Shown here: positions 51,401 through 63,913 of the stretch, piece after piece
Position numbering within the stretch: position 1 is the stretch's first letter
Layout of the letters: each line of letters begins with the position of its first letter
NCBI GenBank assembly: GCA_024305405.1
Contig: JAKNDB010000087.1
Span: 4,900,501-4,964,500 of the forward strand
From: Dirofilaria immitis
Taxonomy: Eukaryota > Nematoda > Chromadorea > Rhabditida > Onchocercidae
Reading direction: 5' to 3'
Length of the DNA stretch: 64,000 nt
The notes under the pieces: generated by a model
Seen by the model: only the letters and a program-made list of their open reading frames with translations
The model's database searches: none
What the model was told of the DNA's origin: nothing
Program-made: the position numbers and the translations under genes

Positions 51401-52067
51401 ATTTAGATCTGATGTAATTTGCACGAAGAATTAAATGCTTATCTTGAGCAATTTATTAAGTTTTTTCTCATAAATAGCATATCTTTTTCAGTTTATTGAT
51501 AATGCGTAACTGACTCATGAATTATAACAGTCAGAAATCAAATGAAAAATACTGAAGTTATTTAACAAAACTTTTTCATAACAACTCCAAATACTGAAGA
51601 AAAAGTTAATAACTCCTACCGTACTTCTTTTTCCATTCAAGGAACATATCATCTATGGATTTATAAAACATTAAATGGAGAATATTGCCGAAAAATAGCC
51701 ATGGAGTTGGTCCTGGTGGGAGAAATCGTCGTTTCCAGTATAAATCATAAAAATGTATACCGTAGATAATAACACCATTGATGATAATACTGGCTGAAAG
51801 TCGTCAATCGTTCTTTCATTTTTAAATATTTTAATGGTAAAATTAAAGAAGAACTAAGATATTTTTGGAATATTTTTACATGCAAAACTTTTACAGATAT
51901 CAAGAAGTGACGTTTGCTTAAGTGCATATATTTACTCGCTCACGTTTAATCAAAACTGATAAACATACCAAGTAATTAAATGAGATCCATGTTTTACAAC
52001 CTAAAATTGAACAGATCGATATAATCAACACCCCAGATAATAAAACAAATTGCAAATTATACATCAT
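48429..52067 (-). CDS. Cytochrome P450 monooxygenase, about 508 aa
   Basis: Microsomal class P450 with every landmark in order. Minus-strand exons: 52001-52067, 51620-51793, 50917-51054, 50341-50590, 50076-50261, 49841-49927, 49371-49572, 48887-49090, 48429-48642. Exon 1 is an N-terminal membrane anchor (QFVLLSGVLIISICSIL). Exon 2 has the hinge PPGP. Exon 4 has the C-helix WKQQRR. Exon 7 has the I-helix oxygen-activation motif AGMETT. Exon 8 starts with the K-helix ExxR (EIQR) and continues to the RPERF motif. Exon 9 has the heme loop FSIGKRQCLG with the Cys ligand. Five one-base deficits break the frame: C-run 50421-50424, C-run 49866-49868, the acceptor at 49927, G-run 48938-48940 (+ strand letters), and the donor at 48887. 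Repairing them gives a normal-length protein. It resembles clan-2-type nematode CYPs; subfamily and substrate are unknown. Confidence 0.88.
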
Positions 52068-55000
52068 GGAGCTACGTTGTAGATGTCGTTATTAATCGAA
52101 TAATTATTATATTCTGGTAATTTCTGGAAGAACTATTTTATTTGGAGAATCTAACGTTTACATCACATAATGATATTTGAAGGAGCTTGTCAATTGATTG
52201 AAAAATTCTGTAAAACCAAAGTAAGAAATAAGAGAAAGAGCAATAAGAGAATAACAACATTAACAAGCAGCAACACGTAGTATTTAATTGATATGCCACT
52301 GATCAGACAATCGAGGACAACTCCTGTCCTTCTTCCTCCATTGATAGATATTCATCATTCATCTCTTTGATCTCTGTCATTATTGCATGATCTTCCTATC
52401 ATATAGCAATCATTCAAAGAGAATCATTTATCCGCAATAATATAATTAAGACCAGAAATAAGTTAATTAACAACAATTATATTTCAATCTTACATTTCAC
52501 TTACTTATTACTCACTTCTTTTAATTCATTATATTATAGAATGAATGGCACGAATATTTCCCTAAATTGAGTGGGTAAAAGAGTTCAGGTTTGGAAGGAA
52601 TTCGTTTTAGGAAGATTTTGACTATTTTTAAACATTAAAAAATTGACGTAATTTAACTTTTTATTACAATTATATTGATATTATTTATTAATGCATTTCC
52701 TTTCTTTATCCATTTTTAATTTTAAACATTTGAATTTCAGATGTGACAAGTAATTATTCTTCAAAGAAATAAGCAAATTTTATTTTTTTATTTGCATCAA
52801 TTAAAATACATTCCGATAACAGCTCACTGAGCATAACCATACATTCTTAACCTGTTCGCATAACTTTCCTTTCTTATCTTACCCTTGATTTGTTACATGG
52901 AATAGTCCCACTCTTGAAAAGTAAAATTTCTTACAAAAATTGGACGAATTTTTGTTTCCTGTGGAAAAAGTATTATCTCAAGCATTTACGAATGTTATTC
53001 TTTCGAGAGACTCTCGCAAGAGAACAATTAGATGCATGCTTCATAAATTGGCATTAAATAGTTTTCTCAAATTATATTTTCCTACCATCATTTTCATTTG
53101 GATCTAAAACCTCTGTAAGTTTTTTTCAATCTCCTCCCGCAACACTTTCTACTCTTGAAAAATAAAAATTCTTTCAATAATTATTGAGAATAATCAAAAC
53201 GAATGGAATAGACTTTCCAAAATAGTTTACAGTATCCGCTATAAATTATTTTGCTTTCAGCACAAGAATGTGTTGAATATATTGCATGATCCATTAGTGA
53301 ATACATCCGGGTTCAAAATTTACAAAAGCGAAATAAATTTTATGCAATGAATTTTAATTTTTAGTAATTTATTTCTTCGGAAATACAATTAAGCTTTCTT
53401 TTTCTAAAGGTTAAATTGGATAGATTTTGAACATCTATTTTGACATTTCATCAGAAATCAATAAAACTTCCAATTTTATTTTTTACTCCATTTTTAATAA
53501 GTTAGCAGTTATTTCTTATTCAAGAAAAAAAAGTCACTTTCTTAAATGAAATTATATCTTTTAAATATATGCACAATAACTGCTTCCCTTCATTTCTTAC
53601 TTGTTTGACTTTTCCCTTTTTTCATACTCAAAAAAATTGAATCAAAATTCAAAAATATGTGGATTTTATGAAATAAATATTAAAGTTTTATTCAGTTCGC
53701 CGTTTTTCAATCATTATTTTGTATTTTTGTTGATTTCACTGCTTTTCTCATAAAGATTATTAGAGAAATTATTATATATAACATATTTCCCTTAAAAACT
53801 GATAGTGCATGGAAAATTTTTGGTAAATTAAAATAACATAGTAGTGGTAGTGGGCATTATCACACTCAATATTGAATGACAATCCTTTGAAGCTATTGAA
53901 ATTACTCCTAAGGATAATAATGAAATGAAGAAGTCGTTCTTCGTGTAAGAAGCAAAAGCGAAATTTTCATATGAAATATTATTCCTCAATTAATTTTCAA
54001 AAGAATATCATTTTCTTCTATCACTTCATTTCAATGGTAGATACCATGCATATTATTTTTGTTCTGATCTGGTTTGTTTGTTTCTGTATCAGCTTATTTA
54101 TGTTTTTGATGATCCAATTGATTCTGTGGGTTTCTAAAGTCTAAGCCTGCATGTCTAAGTTCAAATAAACCTATAATGGTAAAATCGCGAACAGCTCATT
54201 ATAATAGCTATAATGTACTTGATTTTGATTATCCAACGTGGATAACTGTTGGAATTTTAGAGCTAATATATGCATCAAAGCTCCAACTTTTGAACAAGCT
54301 CATCTATTAGATTAAAACCAATGGAGTTATTTGGCCCGTTCAGTGATTTATATTTATATGTAAAGTTAAAATTTTTATTCTCAGTATTTCAAAATATTGT
54401 ACAAAGCATCTACTTCAATGTGGAAACATTGTTAGATATAAAAACTTCAAAAAATGAAAACATAGATGAACGGAAATCCGATAGTAACTGAAATTAAAAA
54501 AAAGCATCTCTTTTGCCTTTCTTTTTATCTTTTATAATTTGGATATTTTCTCATTTTATGCAACAGCAGATTTTCGATAGAGAAGCATTTACTATGTATT
54601 AAGGCTATAAAAACTTGCCGATTTACAGTAAATTATCCTAAAAACTTATTACTTGTAGTATCTAGATTCAGTGATTTTATGTGCATCATATATTAAATTC
54701 AGTTTTTAGGTTTGTTTTAAAATAATAGGTTTTTAAAATATATCTGAAATCTGTTTTCACGTGAATATTTCACATTTGTTTTGAACAAGTTTCTGTATTC
54801 TTAAAAATACTTTCAGTTAAATTTATTTATGAGCTGATTTTATGATTTCGTAATGATAAATATGATCATGAGTTTAGTACTAAAAAAATAATATTTAATA
54901 AATATTTTTACTAATAGTAATACCAGCAAATTTTTGAGCAAGTTTAAATGCATTATCAGCAAATTTTCAACAAGTTTAATTAGTATCTAATAAAGACCAC

Positions 55001-57029
55001 TTTAAAAATGTATTCAGAAAACTCTTATTCTTTAATTTTGCGCCTATTTTTATATATTTTCCAATACATTAATGGGCAATGAAAAGACTTTTAAAGTAGA
55101 ATCAAAGAAATGCAAGAAATAGAATAATTTCTGAAAGATTTTAGCTTAATTATAATTTTGAAATAATATGATGTTAAAAATGCTTTATCAAATTATTCCA
55201 TTGCCTGTAGCAGTTGAAAAATGAATTTATTCTAATAAGCATTGTTCGTTTTGAATTGCTAAATAGAGTTCTGGCATGATACAATGTTTTCATTAATATC
55301 ATCAAGGAAAAGTTCTACTACAGCATTTTGTTAAATTCTTAAAAATTTTGATATGTGGTCTTTCGTGATTACAAATATTTGGAAAGTAAAGTTATCCCAG
55401 AATTCAATTGAGTTTTATGCATTTGCGATACATCATTAACAATAATATTAAAATGATATGTATGAAGGCGAAATATTTTTGTTGCAACACTGTATATATA
55501 ATATAAGCAAGCTTTTTTACTGTATTTACCTGCAACTATAGAGGTGATTAAGGGCAGTAATGGAATGATAGAAAAAATTTATGTATAGTCGAATTTAGAA
55601 AACATATTCATAAGAAAAAATAATAATCATAAATAATTGAAATCCAAGTGAAGATGTTCTGCATTGATTTTGATTTTTTATCTTATTTTTGGTCATCTCA
55701 TTATTTATCAGTGATCAAGTTTTTGAGTCCATTTAGAGTGAGTTTAATTTTTCAAGAGAGTCACCAATATCTGCTACTAAAGTAATACATTTTTCTATGT
55801 GATTTTTATGAAATCAATCAATTTAATAATTCTGAATTGAACTTATTTGCTATACGGAATAATTCTAGCGATGAATGGCATATTCTTATATTTTTATCAC
55901 AGCTGAAACAATATGCTCTTAAATATGTAATCTGTACTGCATCATGCATCTTATGTGATGTCATTTTTGTTTTGAACTGGATTATCAATCTAGTGAAATG
56001 GAAATCAGTCTCCATATTTGCATGGAGTTGATAATTCACTATTATTTGTAATACTTATCACATGCGTCTTGGATCTCATCGGTTAAAGAGGATTGTATTG
56101 TTTATCGATCTAGGTCAAAGTGTTATTGAAAATGTAGGACATTTCTGAAGAATATCAGGAATGTCCATTGTATCCTCACATTTGTGGAATAAATTCTATG
56201 CATATCGTATCATCACATTTATTATGTTTGTTTATAACATGTGATGTCATTTTTGTTTTGAACTGGATTATCAATCTAGTAAGATGAAAATCAGTCTTCA
56301 TATTTGTAATCTAATTGCTTCTTGGAAAAATTAGTCTTTTAAAAAATTTCTAATAAATAATTTCTCTTTCGAGGTAGGAGACTGAAATTAATTTTTCATT
56401 TCAAGTTACTATTGAAAATCTCTGGTAGCATCAGCTTTGGTAATATTATTTCTCAGCGGTGTGATTTGCCGAAATAGTGAATTCTTTCAAGTGCCAAATT
56501 TTACTATAATAAACTGCAGTAGTAATACTTCTTTACCACCACTTTGTCAACCCCATTAATGACCTTTCGTACAATATGTTCTCTGAAATGGGTTATCTGC
56601 TCGCATAGTCGTTTTATTTCTTGGTGTTATGATTCATGATATCGTTCCTTAACTTTTTCGACTAATAGCTATTCTTTTAATTTATTTTTGTAAAGTATGA
56701 AGTAAATTTTCAACTTTTTTTTGTAAGATTTAAAGTGAAAATATCGAATAGTAGTGATTTTATTCTAATTTCATTGACAATGTATATTTGACAGAACAAA
56801 GTGTAAATTTTATACAAATGTATTCATTTGCGGAGTTTTAGAATTTATTAAACACTAAAATCGTGATAAATTAGGTGGAAAGACTCGTATTTAATAGAAT
56901 AATCTTATGTGAATTCAAATTATCATTTGTTGCTCCCAAATTTCTTGAAAAAATATTCGATAAGTATTATTTGAAAAAGTATTTCTAACATAATATTGGT
57001 CCACGATTAATAGTTTGCAGAAATTTTCG
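52068..57029. other. Long AT-rich intergenic region
   Basis: Upstream of both the P450 gene (-) and the gene starting at 57030 (+), so it holds both promoters. No coding exon recognised. A roughly 69-bp direct repeat occurs at 55953-56021 and 56239-56307. Confidence 0.45.
55953..56307 (+). repeat. Spaced direct repeat (about 69 bp, period 286)
   Basis: The block at 55953-56021 (starting ATGTGATGTCATTTTTGTTT) recurs at 56239-56307 with a few mismatches. The sequence between is not obviously duplicated. Both copies lie in non-coding DNA. Confidence 0.8.
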
Positions 57030-58922
57030 ATGAGTCGAAAAAATACTATTAATGGCGTTCACAAAATCTTCCCCTTATCCACATGTCAATCAACAATGAA
57101 TCAATCAAGCAGCAAGTATCCATCAAAATCTGAATCATCGGATAAAGTTTCGCATGAAAATACTATTGATAAGGAACAACTGGCATCCATATGCATACAT
57201 CTTTGCAATCAAGTTAGTATTTTTACAAAGAAGAAAATTCCTTCCCAAATTTAGTGTCTTTAAGTGTAAAATCATTACACATAATCCATTTGCATGTACA
57301 TCGCCATATAGCAATACGTTTTGCATAAAAATGACACAACATTGTTTACATCAACTTACGTATGAATGAGATTCATTGCAATGATTTTGATATTCAACCG
57401 CTTTCATAGTTAAATTAATATATGATAATATAAAGGATATATCATATCATCTCATCTACACACCATTCCCATAAGATTTTGAAAAATAACTATACAAATA
57501 GAGAGAAAGATAACTGATAAGAGCAAAGATAAAAAGAAGTGAAGAGAGATAGGAGAGCAAGAAAACAAGATTCCCTTCCGGATATCTTCATCTTTCAAAC
57601 ACAGCAGAGATAATCGCATCGTTGATAAGTATTGGTACTCTTCCTCTTTCTTATCTCTTTCATTTTGTCGCTTACAATTTTTGGAAAAAATATCTTATTG
57701 AATCTTGACCTTTGCACTCTCTCTTACTCACCAAGCTTCAGGTCAAAACTTCTATCGAGCCATAAAATGTCATTGCAACAATCATAAGCCAATAACAAAA
57801 TCTAAATTTAGTTTTATGATATCTATTTTTCATGTGTAGTCCAAGCAATTTACAGTTACGAACCATCATTAGTCTGTTGATAGATTTTGCTGCAGATGTC
57901 TGTAATGAATCGACAAGTGCTCGCAGTTTACTTCGTGAATTAGAGGTCATTTTTGATCCGAATTACAGTTTTCAACATTTCTTTTTTTTGAAAATTCTTC
58001 TTAATTTATGAAAATTCGAAAAACATATCGGAAATGTTTTAACTATTGAATGTTAGCTCTAAAAAATATTATATATTTTTAGTTAGACAAATATTGAGAT
58101 CGAAAAAATCAGTATATAGTGAATAACGAATGCAATGTAATCACTGAATTTCAGGACAAAGTATTGCCCTTTCTAATAAACTTGGATATTGAAATGGTCG
58201 CATCAGAAAAACTTATCCGAACAAACATTGATACAGCGAAGATTAGTGAAACTAAAGTGGACTGGCTGTTGAAATTCAATAAATGCAAGGTTTTTTTCTA
58301 TGGTTCAAATAATGGAAGAAAATAATGAAAATCTAAGATCATAGTTCGGAATAGGCGGTGGCTACATAAAAGGACGAATGGGAACTAATAACATGTCAGC
58401 ACGAATTTATGATGAATTGAAGTTGAAGAGATCATCATACTCTGTATTATGTGATAAAAAATTTTAAAAAAATCGTGAAGAGAAAAATGACTGCAATATA
58501 TGCTTTTAACATTCCTTAAGAATTTGCGAACTCATTATATGTATTGCTCGTTCCAATTTGATTTATTTCCGTTTTCCTGGACTGATTTGTCAGAATCAGT
58601 TTTATTGGAAACAGAAATAATCATCAACTATTATCTTATAACATTAATGAATGCTTAGATAAATTCAAAAGTAAATCAAAACTAAAAATTGAAAAAATTG
58701 TCCCATACGAGAAATTCAGCTAGTGTATTTACTTATTTGAGCTGGAAATGCGCGAAATGCTGGTTATGCTTTCTGGTACAATATACGAAGACCTGGAAAG
58801 AGTACTGTCACTCAGGTGTCGAGGCTGTTGTGGCATCACATTCAAACAAGAATTGATGATTTGTTTACGTGAAATGAAGAACAGCACTGATAAATTGCAG
58901 AAACAAATCATATTGGAATAAA
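57030..58922 (+). CDS. Orphan soluble protein, about 180 aa
   Basis: Not recognised. Exons 57030-57212, 57856-57945, 58155-58289 and 58742-58922 all join in phase 0. The start ATG lies 9 bases behind a TTTGCAG acceptor-like site. The N-terminus is serine/lysine-rich and polar (SSSKYPSKSESSDKVSHEN). The remainder looks helical: LRTIISLLIDFAADVC, SARSLLRELE, then INLDIEMVASEKLIR and LEMREMLVMLSGTIYEDLER. A CRGC pair of cysteines follows. In the last exon the frame stops at about 58872 (tail QELMILFT) unless one T is removed from the T4 run at 58860-58863. In that case it continues KNSTDKLQKQIILE to TAA at 58922. A coiled-coil or helical-bundle subunit of a complex is conceivable but unproven. 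Confidence 0.55.
57213..57855. other. Intron with purine tract then pyrimidine tract
   Basis: The first intron of the orphan gene. Positions about 57497-57572 on the + strand are almost pure purine (GAGAGAAAGATA, AAGTGAAGAGAGATAGGAGAG). Positions about 57635-57665 are pyrimidine-rich. No gene seen on the opposite strand with splice support. Confidence 0.4.
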
Positions 58923-59618
58923 TAGTGCTTGCTCATTAATCTGTAATATATAATAGAAATTCTTCGAGTTTTCTGATCCGTATATTTTCGCTTGTGAAAT
59001 ATTAAAATCTGCACATTTAGAAGATAATACCTTCATTTACCTGATTTTACAAAAAACAACGGCCTTTGGCCTGCATTCATTTTATTGCCCGAAACACGGC
59101 CATATTCATCATTCTAATCAAAATATTCTTCAGTAATAACATTCAAGCGATTCATTAAAAATCATTTACTAATACAGAAAAGATAATGAAAATTTAGTAG
59201 GTTGAATCTGTGCGATTTATTTTGGCATCCCGGTAAACATCTGGAATCATTGATATATGAATTTGCTTTTTCAATAACAGCGAAAATTCTTGAATGTTAC
59301 TTGCTGAAGGCGTTGAACAGACAGGAATATCCGCTAACTTTAAATGAATTTCTTTGAATGATGCGAAGAGAAGTATGAAGTACCGATCCAGAGAAAAAGA
59401 ATACATTTCTAAAGATCAATGATCATAGAATAGAAGCAGTGGCAAATAGTATTAAAGATAAACAGAGATTAACAAGATTCTGTAATAACAACGTGAAAGC
59501 AACGAGAAAAAAAAAGTGAACTCCATTTCGATAGACTTAGAAGGCAGTATGGATGGATAACGAGAATGGGTTTAGGTATGAATAGCAGTACAGAGATGTG
59601 GTCTCGTACAAGCTGAAG
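58923..59618. other. Intergenic region upstream of ALG6
   Basis: About 700 bases with no exon call. It is expected to contain the ALG6 promoter or trans-splice site. The final 100 bases (59520-59618) are less AT-rich than the rest. Confidence 0.4.
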
Positions 59619-62600
59619 ATGGAGAAAGCGGCCTTCTCGAGCTGTTGCGAAGTTTCAGGAGCAGATGACGGAATGAGGTGTGATAGAAGTGAGGAACGAA
59701 TTATTAGTACGAGAAATCAAGCATCATTTCTTGTCCTTCTATGCTTTGCTATCACCGTTCAGATTTCGTTATCACTGGGGTCTTATTCTGGTTTGTTTCT
59801 GTTCATTTTCATTAATTAAATGATTTTAATGGCTTTATTTTACTCACCATTAAAAATTCCTCAAGTCATTTTCATTCGATCACACCATATTTGAAATGAG
59901 AAATCCATTTACATATTAAATGATAAAGGGAAAATTTTATGTTGTGGTCTGTGTTATGGTGTTGAAAGCATTTTTATAAGCCTTACTTACTTGTGCTTTA
60001 TTCTGCTAATTATAAACCGTTTTTCAGGTCATGCCACACCGCCAATATATGGTGACTATGAAGCTCAAAGACATTGGATGGAAATCACTTATCATTTGCC
60101 TGTTAATCAATGGTGATAGTATACCTTTATTGATTGATCTGATTCCACTAAAAAGCCGTCAGATATTTGTAGATCATATACTGAAATGAATTAAATAATT
60201 CTAAGGTTCTTTGCACATATTTCAAGTTTTTCTTCGATGACAATTATTTTCTTAACAATTGCGGATCTTTCACGACAATATTTTCTCTAGGACTTTGCTG
60301 TTTATACATTTATACAGAACTTTAATATGAACTATATCAGAGCTAATTGTTTTTATAGGTATGTAAATGGTAGTGATAATGATTTAAATTACTGGGGATT
60401 AGATTATCCACCTCTTACGGCTTATCACAGTTGGTTTCTTGGCACCATGTGAGTCATCCTCATTTAAAGCTATTTTCCTATAACTCAAACTCAAACTTTA
60501 AGTGCCAATATTATAATAATCGTTTGTACATTTTTTTGGAACAGTATCAGGTTATAGATTTCTATGAGCAGTAATTGTTCATTTTTTATTTTACTGACTG
60601 AAACTGAAGGAAGAGCTCTTATAAAATCTTTGGGAAATCATATATAGATTTATATTCCCGTACTGTTTTGTACTGCAAGATTTTTAATTCAAAAGACAAC
60701 TTTTCAGAGCGAATAAGATAAATCGTTCATGGATCGATCTACATGTTTCAAGAGGAATCGAGACAGAATCTCACAAAATCTTTATGCGAATTACTGTTTT
60801 AGCAACGTATTGGATAGTTTATGTTTCTTCGCTATTACTTTCTATTGGTTTCTTCCGCGATAATATATCTCATAGAATGGCAAGTTTCATTCGAAGTTTC
60901 TTTTTTTTTTTAAATTAAGAAAATGGATAATCGTTATTTATTAATACCTTTGAAGTTGATAAAGTTTTCTTATTTTTTCAGAAATAATATCTATAATTAA
61001 GTTCTGAATAATTTCTAATCAAATTCCAAAAAAAAAAAAACATAGATTAAAAAATTGCAGCTCAATTGTTGTGCTACGGCTGTGTCTCTATCCCGGATTA
61101 TTGGCCATGGATAATGGCCACTTTCAGTTAGACGTTGAATTTTTCATTTAGAAGTTTTATATGCATTTTTTCGCATTTAAATAATATTGTCTAACTAGAA
61201 ATGTTTAGATTTTGTTTTTTCCTTCGTGCAAAAAATAAACTTGTGATATTTATCATGCTATATCACTAAGTCTTTGTTTTTTGGTAAACGTAAAGAAAAC
61301 TTTTGTCATAGTTTAACTATTTATCATTTTAGATACAATCACATATCACTTGGTTTATTCCTCTTTTCTTTGCTTGCTTCGCTTCAAATTTTTTAAAACT
61401 TGGTTCAATATTTTTGTACTGGCATTAAGTTTCAAGCAAATGGAATTATATCATGCCTTACCGATTGCAATTTATTTATTGTCAAAATCATTTCCGAGTG
61501 ATAATCGACTAAGTATAACTCAAAGGTTTTTTTTTCGCTTAATTTTGTTACTGTAGAAGTAGAACAAAAACATTTAGTGGCAGATTTTATTTTTATTCGT
61601 TTAAGTAAATGGAGATGAACTTGATCTTATATTTTAATTTGATTTTGTATCTTGCAGATATTTTTCATGGGCAAAGCAATTATTTTTATTATTTATTACT
61701 GTCACCGTTACATTTTCATTCATTTATCTTCCTTTCTTGTTACCAGATCTGATTTGATACAGATTTTACGTCGCATTTTCCCATTTTACCGTGGTATTTT
61801 TGAGGTACAAGTTTCTTTCCGTTTTCATCTTTTTTTTCAAGATAAAATTGTTAAATGGTTTATCAATAATATTCATTTAGGATAAAGTGGCGAATTTTTG
61901 GTGTACTGTTAATATATTTTACAAGTTGAAGAATAATTTTGAAACAATGATTTTGTTGCGTGCAAGGTATCGTCCTTCAGTTTTTTTGAGTTTAATTTGG
62001 TTAGATTTTTAGTTTGTAATTATAACTGTATTTTGCGATTGGTGAATTTTATGTTCACGAAACTCTTATTTTTAGCGCCATAATGGTTTTTGCAACGAAT
62101 ATTCCTTGGTTATTGTACCTATTTTATCATCCAACAGTGACCAACTTTAAATATAGTTTATTAGCATCCAGTTTATCCTTCTTTTGTTTTCATTTCAAGT
62201 TCATGAAAAATCTATCCTTCTTGTAGCACTGTAAGTTTATCTCGCGTGTTTTGAATTTTATTAATGTCTTAGATCTCACTTGAAGATATTTACATTTAAT
62301 AACGTATTGTTATAGGCCTGCTATACTGTTACAGAACGAGAACCCTACGCTTGTTGCTTGGCTGTTGATCATCTCAAATACAAGGTTTTTATATTGCATT
62401 TTTAAATGTTGTAAATTAATATGAGTACATTATATTAGCATGTTTTAATATTTTTTTATTATACATATAAATATGCTTCTGTTGATTAGCTATCAAAAAT
62501 AACTGAAATTACAGTTATATAAATTCTCGTTTTCTATCTCTCAGCATAAGAAATATAAGAATTCATGCCATCATGATTTTTATCTTTCGTTTTGCAAAAA

Positions 62601-63340
62601 AGCAATAAAAAGAAAGATGAGGAGTGGAAGTCAAATATGGCCTTGTATTTCTTACTTCCAATATTCTGTAAATCTTCTCTTGCTTTTTTATGCTTTTTGT
62701 GGTTGTTTTGTTTTAGACTGATCAATTAACAAATATTTTTATACTAGGAAGCCGCAGTCATTAGATTATTTAAATTATTCTAAATATGACTTTTTGTGGG
62801 ACGAAATCTTTTGCTGTTTTTCCATGTAAGGTATGAATTGATTGGTGATTAGAAAAAGACAAAAACTATTTAAGTGATTTCTTAAAAATATGCTTTTTTC
62901 AGCCTTTATCCACTATGCATCAAAGATGGTAATGCTATTCATCTGGCATTATTTGTCTTTATTATATTATTATATATTCGTCGTTCTCGAGACTTCCAGT
63001 ATTTAAGGTACTTCATATCTTTTAAAATAAAATTACCGCTTATTTGAAATAATGGTTCTTTTATTTTAAAGTTTGGTCTTCAAAGTTCTGTTTGACTTTT
63101 CAGATATTCAGATATTAGTAGTGATAAATTATCTCAAATTTATTGCCATTTCTTTATATGTCTTGAAACTGATGGAATGTATTTTTAGCGACTGATTGTT
63201 CATGGAAGCTGTTTGGTATCATTAATGTTATGTTTGGCACATTTGCTTTTGCGCCACCAATACGATTTCCTCACATTTTTTCTCTCTTAGTAGCAGTTTA
63301 CTGTTTCGTTCATTTTATAACATTTTTTCTTGTACATTAA
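59619..63340 (+). CDS. alg-6: ALG6 dolichyl-P-Glc:Man9GlcNAc2-PP-dolichol alpha-1,3-glucosyltransferase
   Basis: ER multipass GT57 enzyme adding the first glucose to the lipid-linked N-glycan precursor. Thirteen exons: 59619-59790, 60028-60112, 60359-60448, 60708-60883, 61061-61126, 61333-61525, 61658-61804, 61881-61966, 62076-62230, 62316-62384, 62748-62825, 62903-63007, 63189-63340. They give about 524 aa, near the family length. Family marks: [16 protein letters not shown] in exon 2, [15 protein letters not shown] in exon 3 (luminal loop), MDNGHFQYNH across exons 5/6, [30 protein letters not shown] across exons 7/8, and [13 protein letters not shown] across exons 9/10. ALG8 is the alternative, but [13 protein letters not shown] and the [14 protein letters not shown] loop fit ALG6. 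One-base frame problems occur at 60883, a T6 run near 61388-61393, 61751, a T4 run 62182-62185, and the 63007/63189 junction. The ATG at 59619 or 59664 could be the start. Confidence 0.88.
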
Positions 63341-63913
63341 TTTGATTATACTGAGATTCAAATTTAGGAAATTAAAATTTGCAGAATCATTCCTTTTTCA
63401 GCTTATAAATTCTAATACGCAATAATTTTTTCGGTTCTATCACAGTTCACATGAGTCATTGTTAACGCTAGCTAGCTGTTAATTGATGCTGTAAAAGTCC
63501 TAATTTACGACATTTATCACTACTAAACAGTAATCGTAATTGATTTTTTATTTAATTTTCCTACAGTAAAAATTTTGTCTTTTCAAATTCGTTCCGAAAT
63601 AAGTCTTTAATTTTAATCATTTGCCACTTACACAATAATGCTTATACAATAATCTTAGACTTACACAATGATGTGATATTTTTATAGTTTAAAAATGACA
63701 AACCTCTTCAATTAATTTTTGAATATAAAAAATAGACGTTTTAAAAATCTTGAATAGTGAAGTCCGAGTTCATTTTTATAGATATAATTCTGAGTATAAA
63801 TGAGAACATATTGTTGATTAAAGAGCTTATAAAGTTTTTCAAGTATCTTATTTATGCATAGATTACAAAAGAACTACTTTTTCAATAATGCCGAGGAATT
63901 TATTTCTTGGCAG
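63341..63913. other. AT-rich intergenic stretch downstream of ALG6
   Basis: No coding signal. It separates the ALG6 stop from the exon that opens at 63914. Confidence 0.4.

Noticed and set aside
55818..56039. Overlapping frames on both strands at 55.8-56.0 kb
   Set aside because: Both strands are open by chance over a repeated non-coding block; no splice or motif support.
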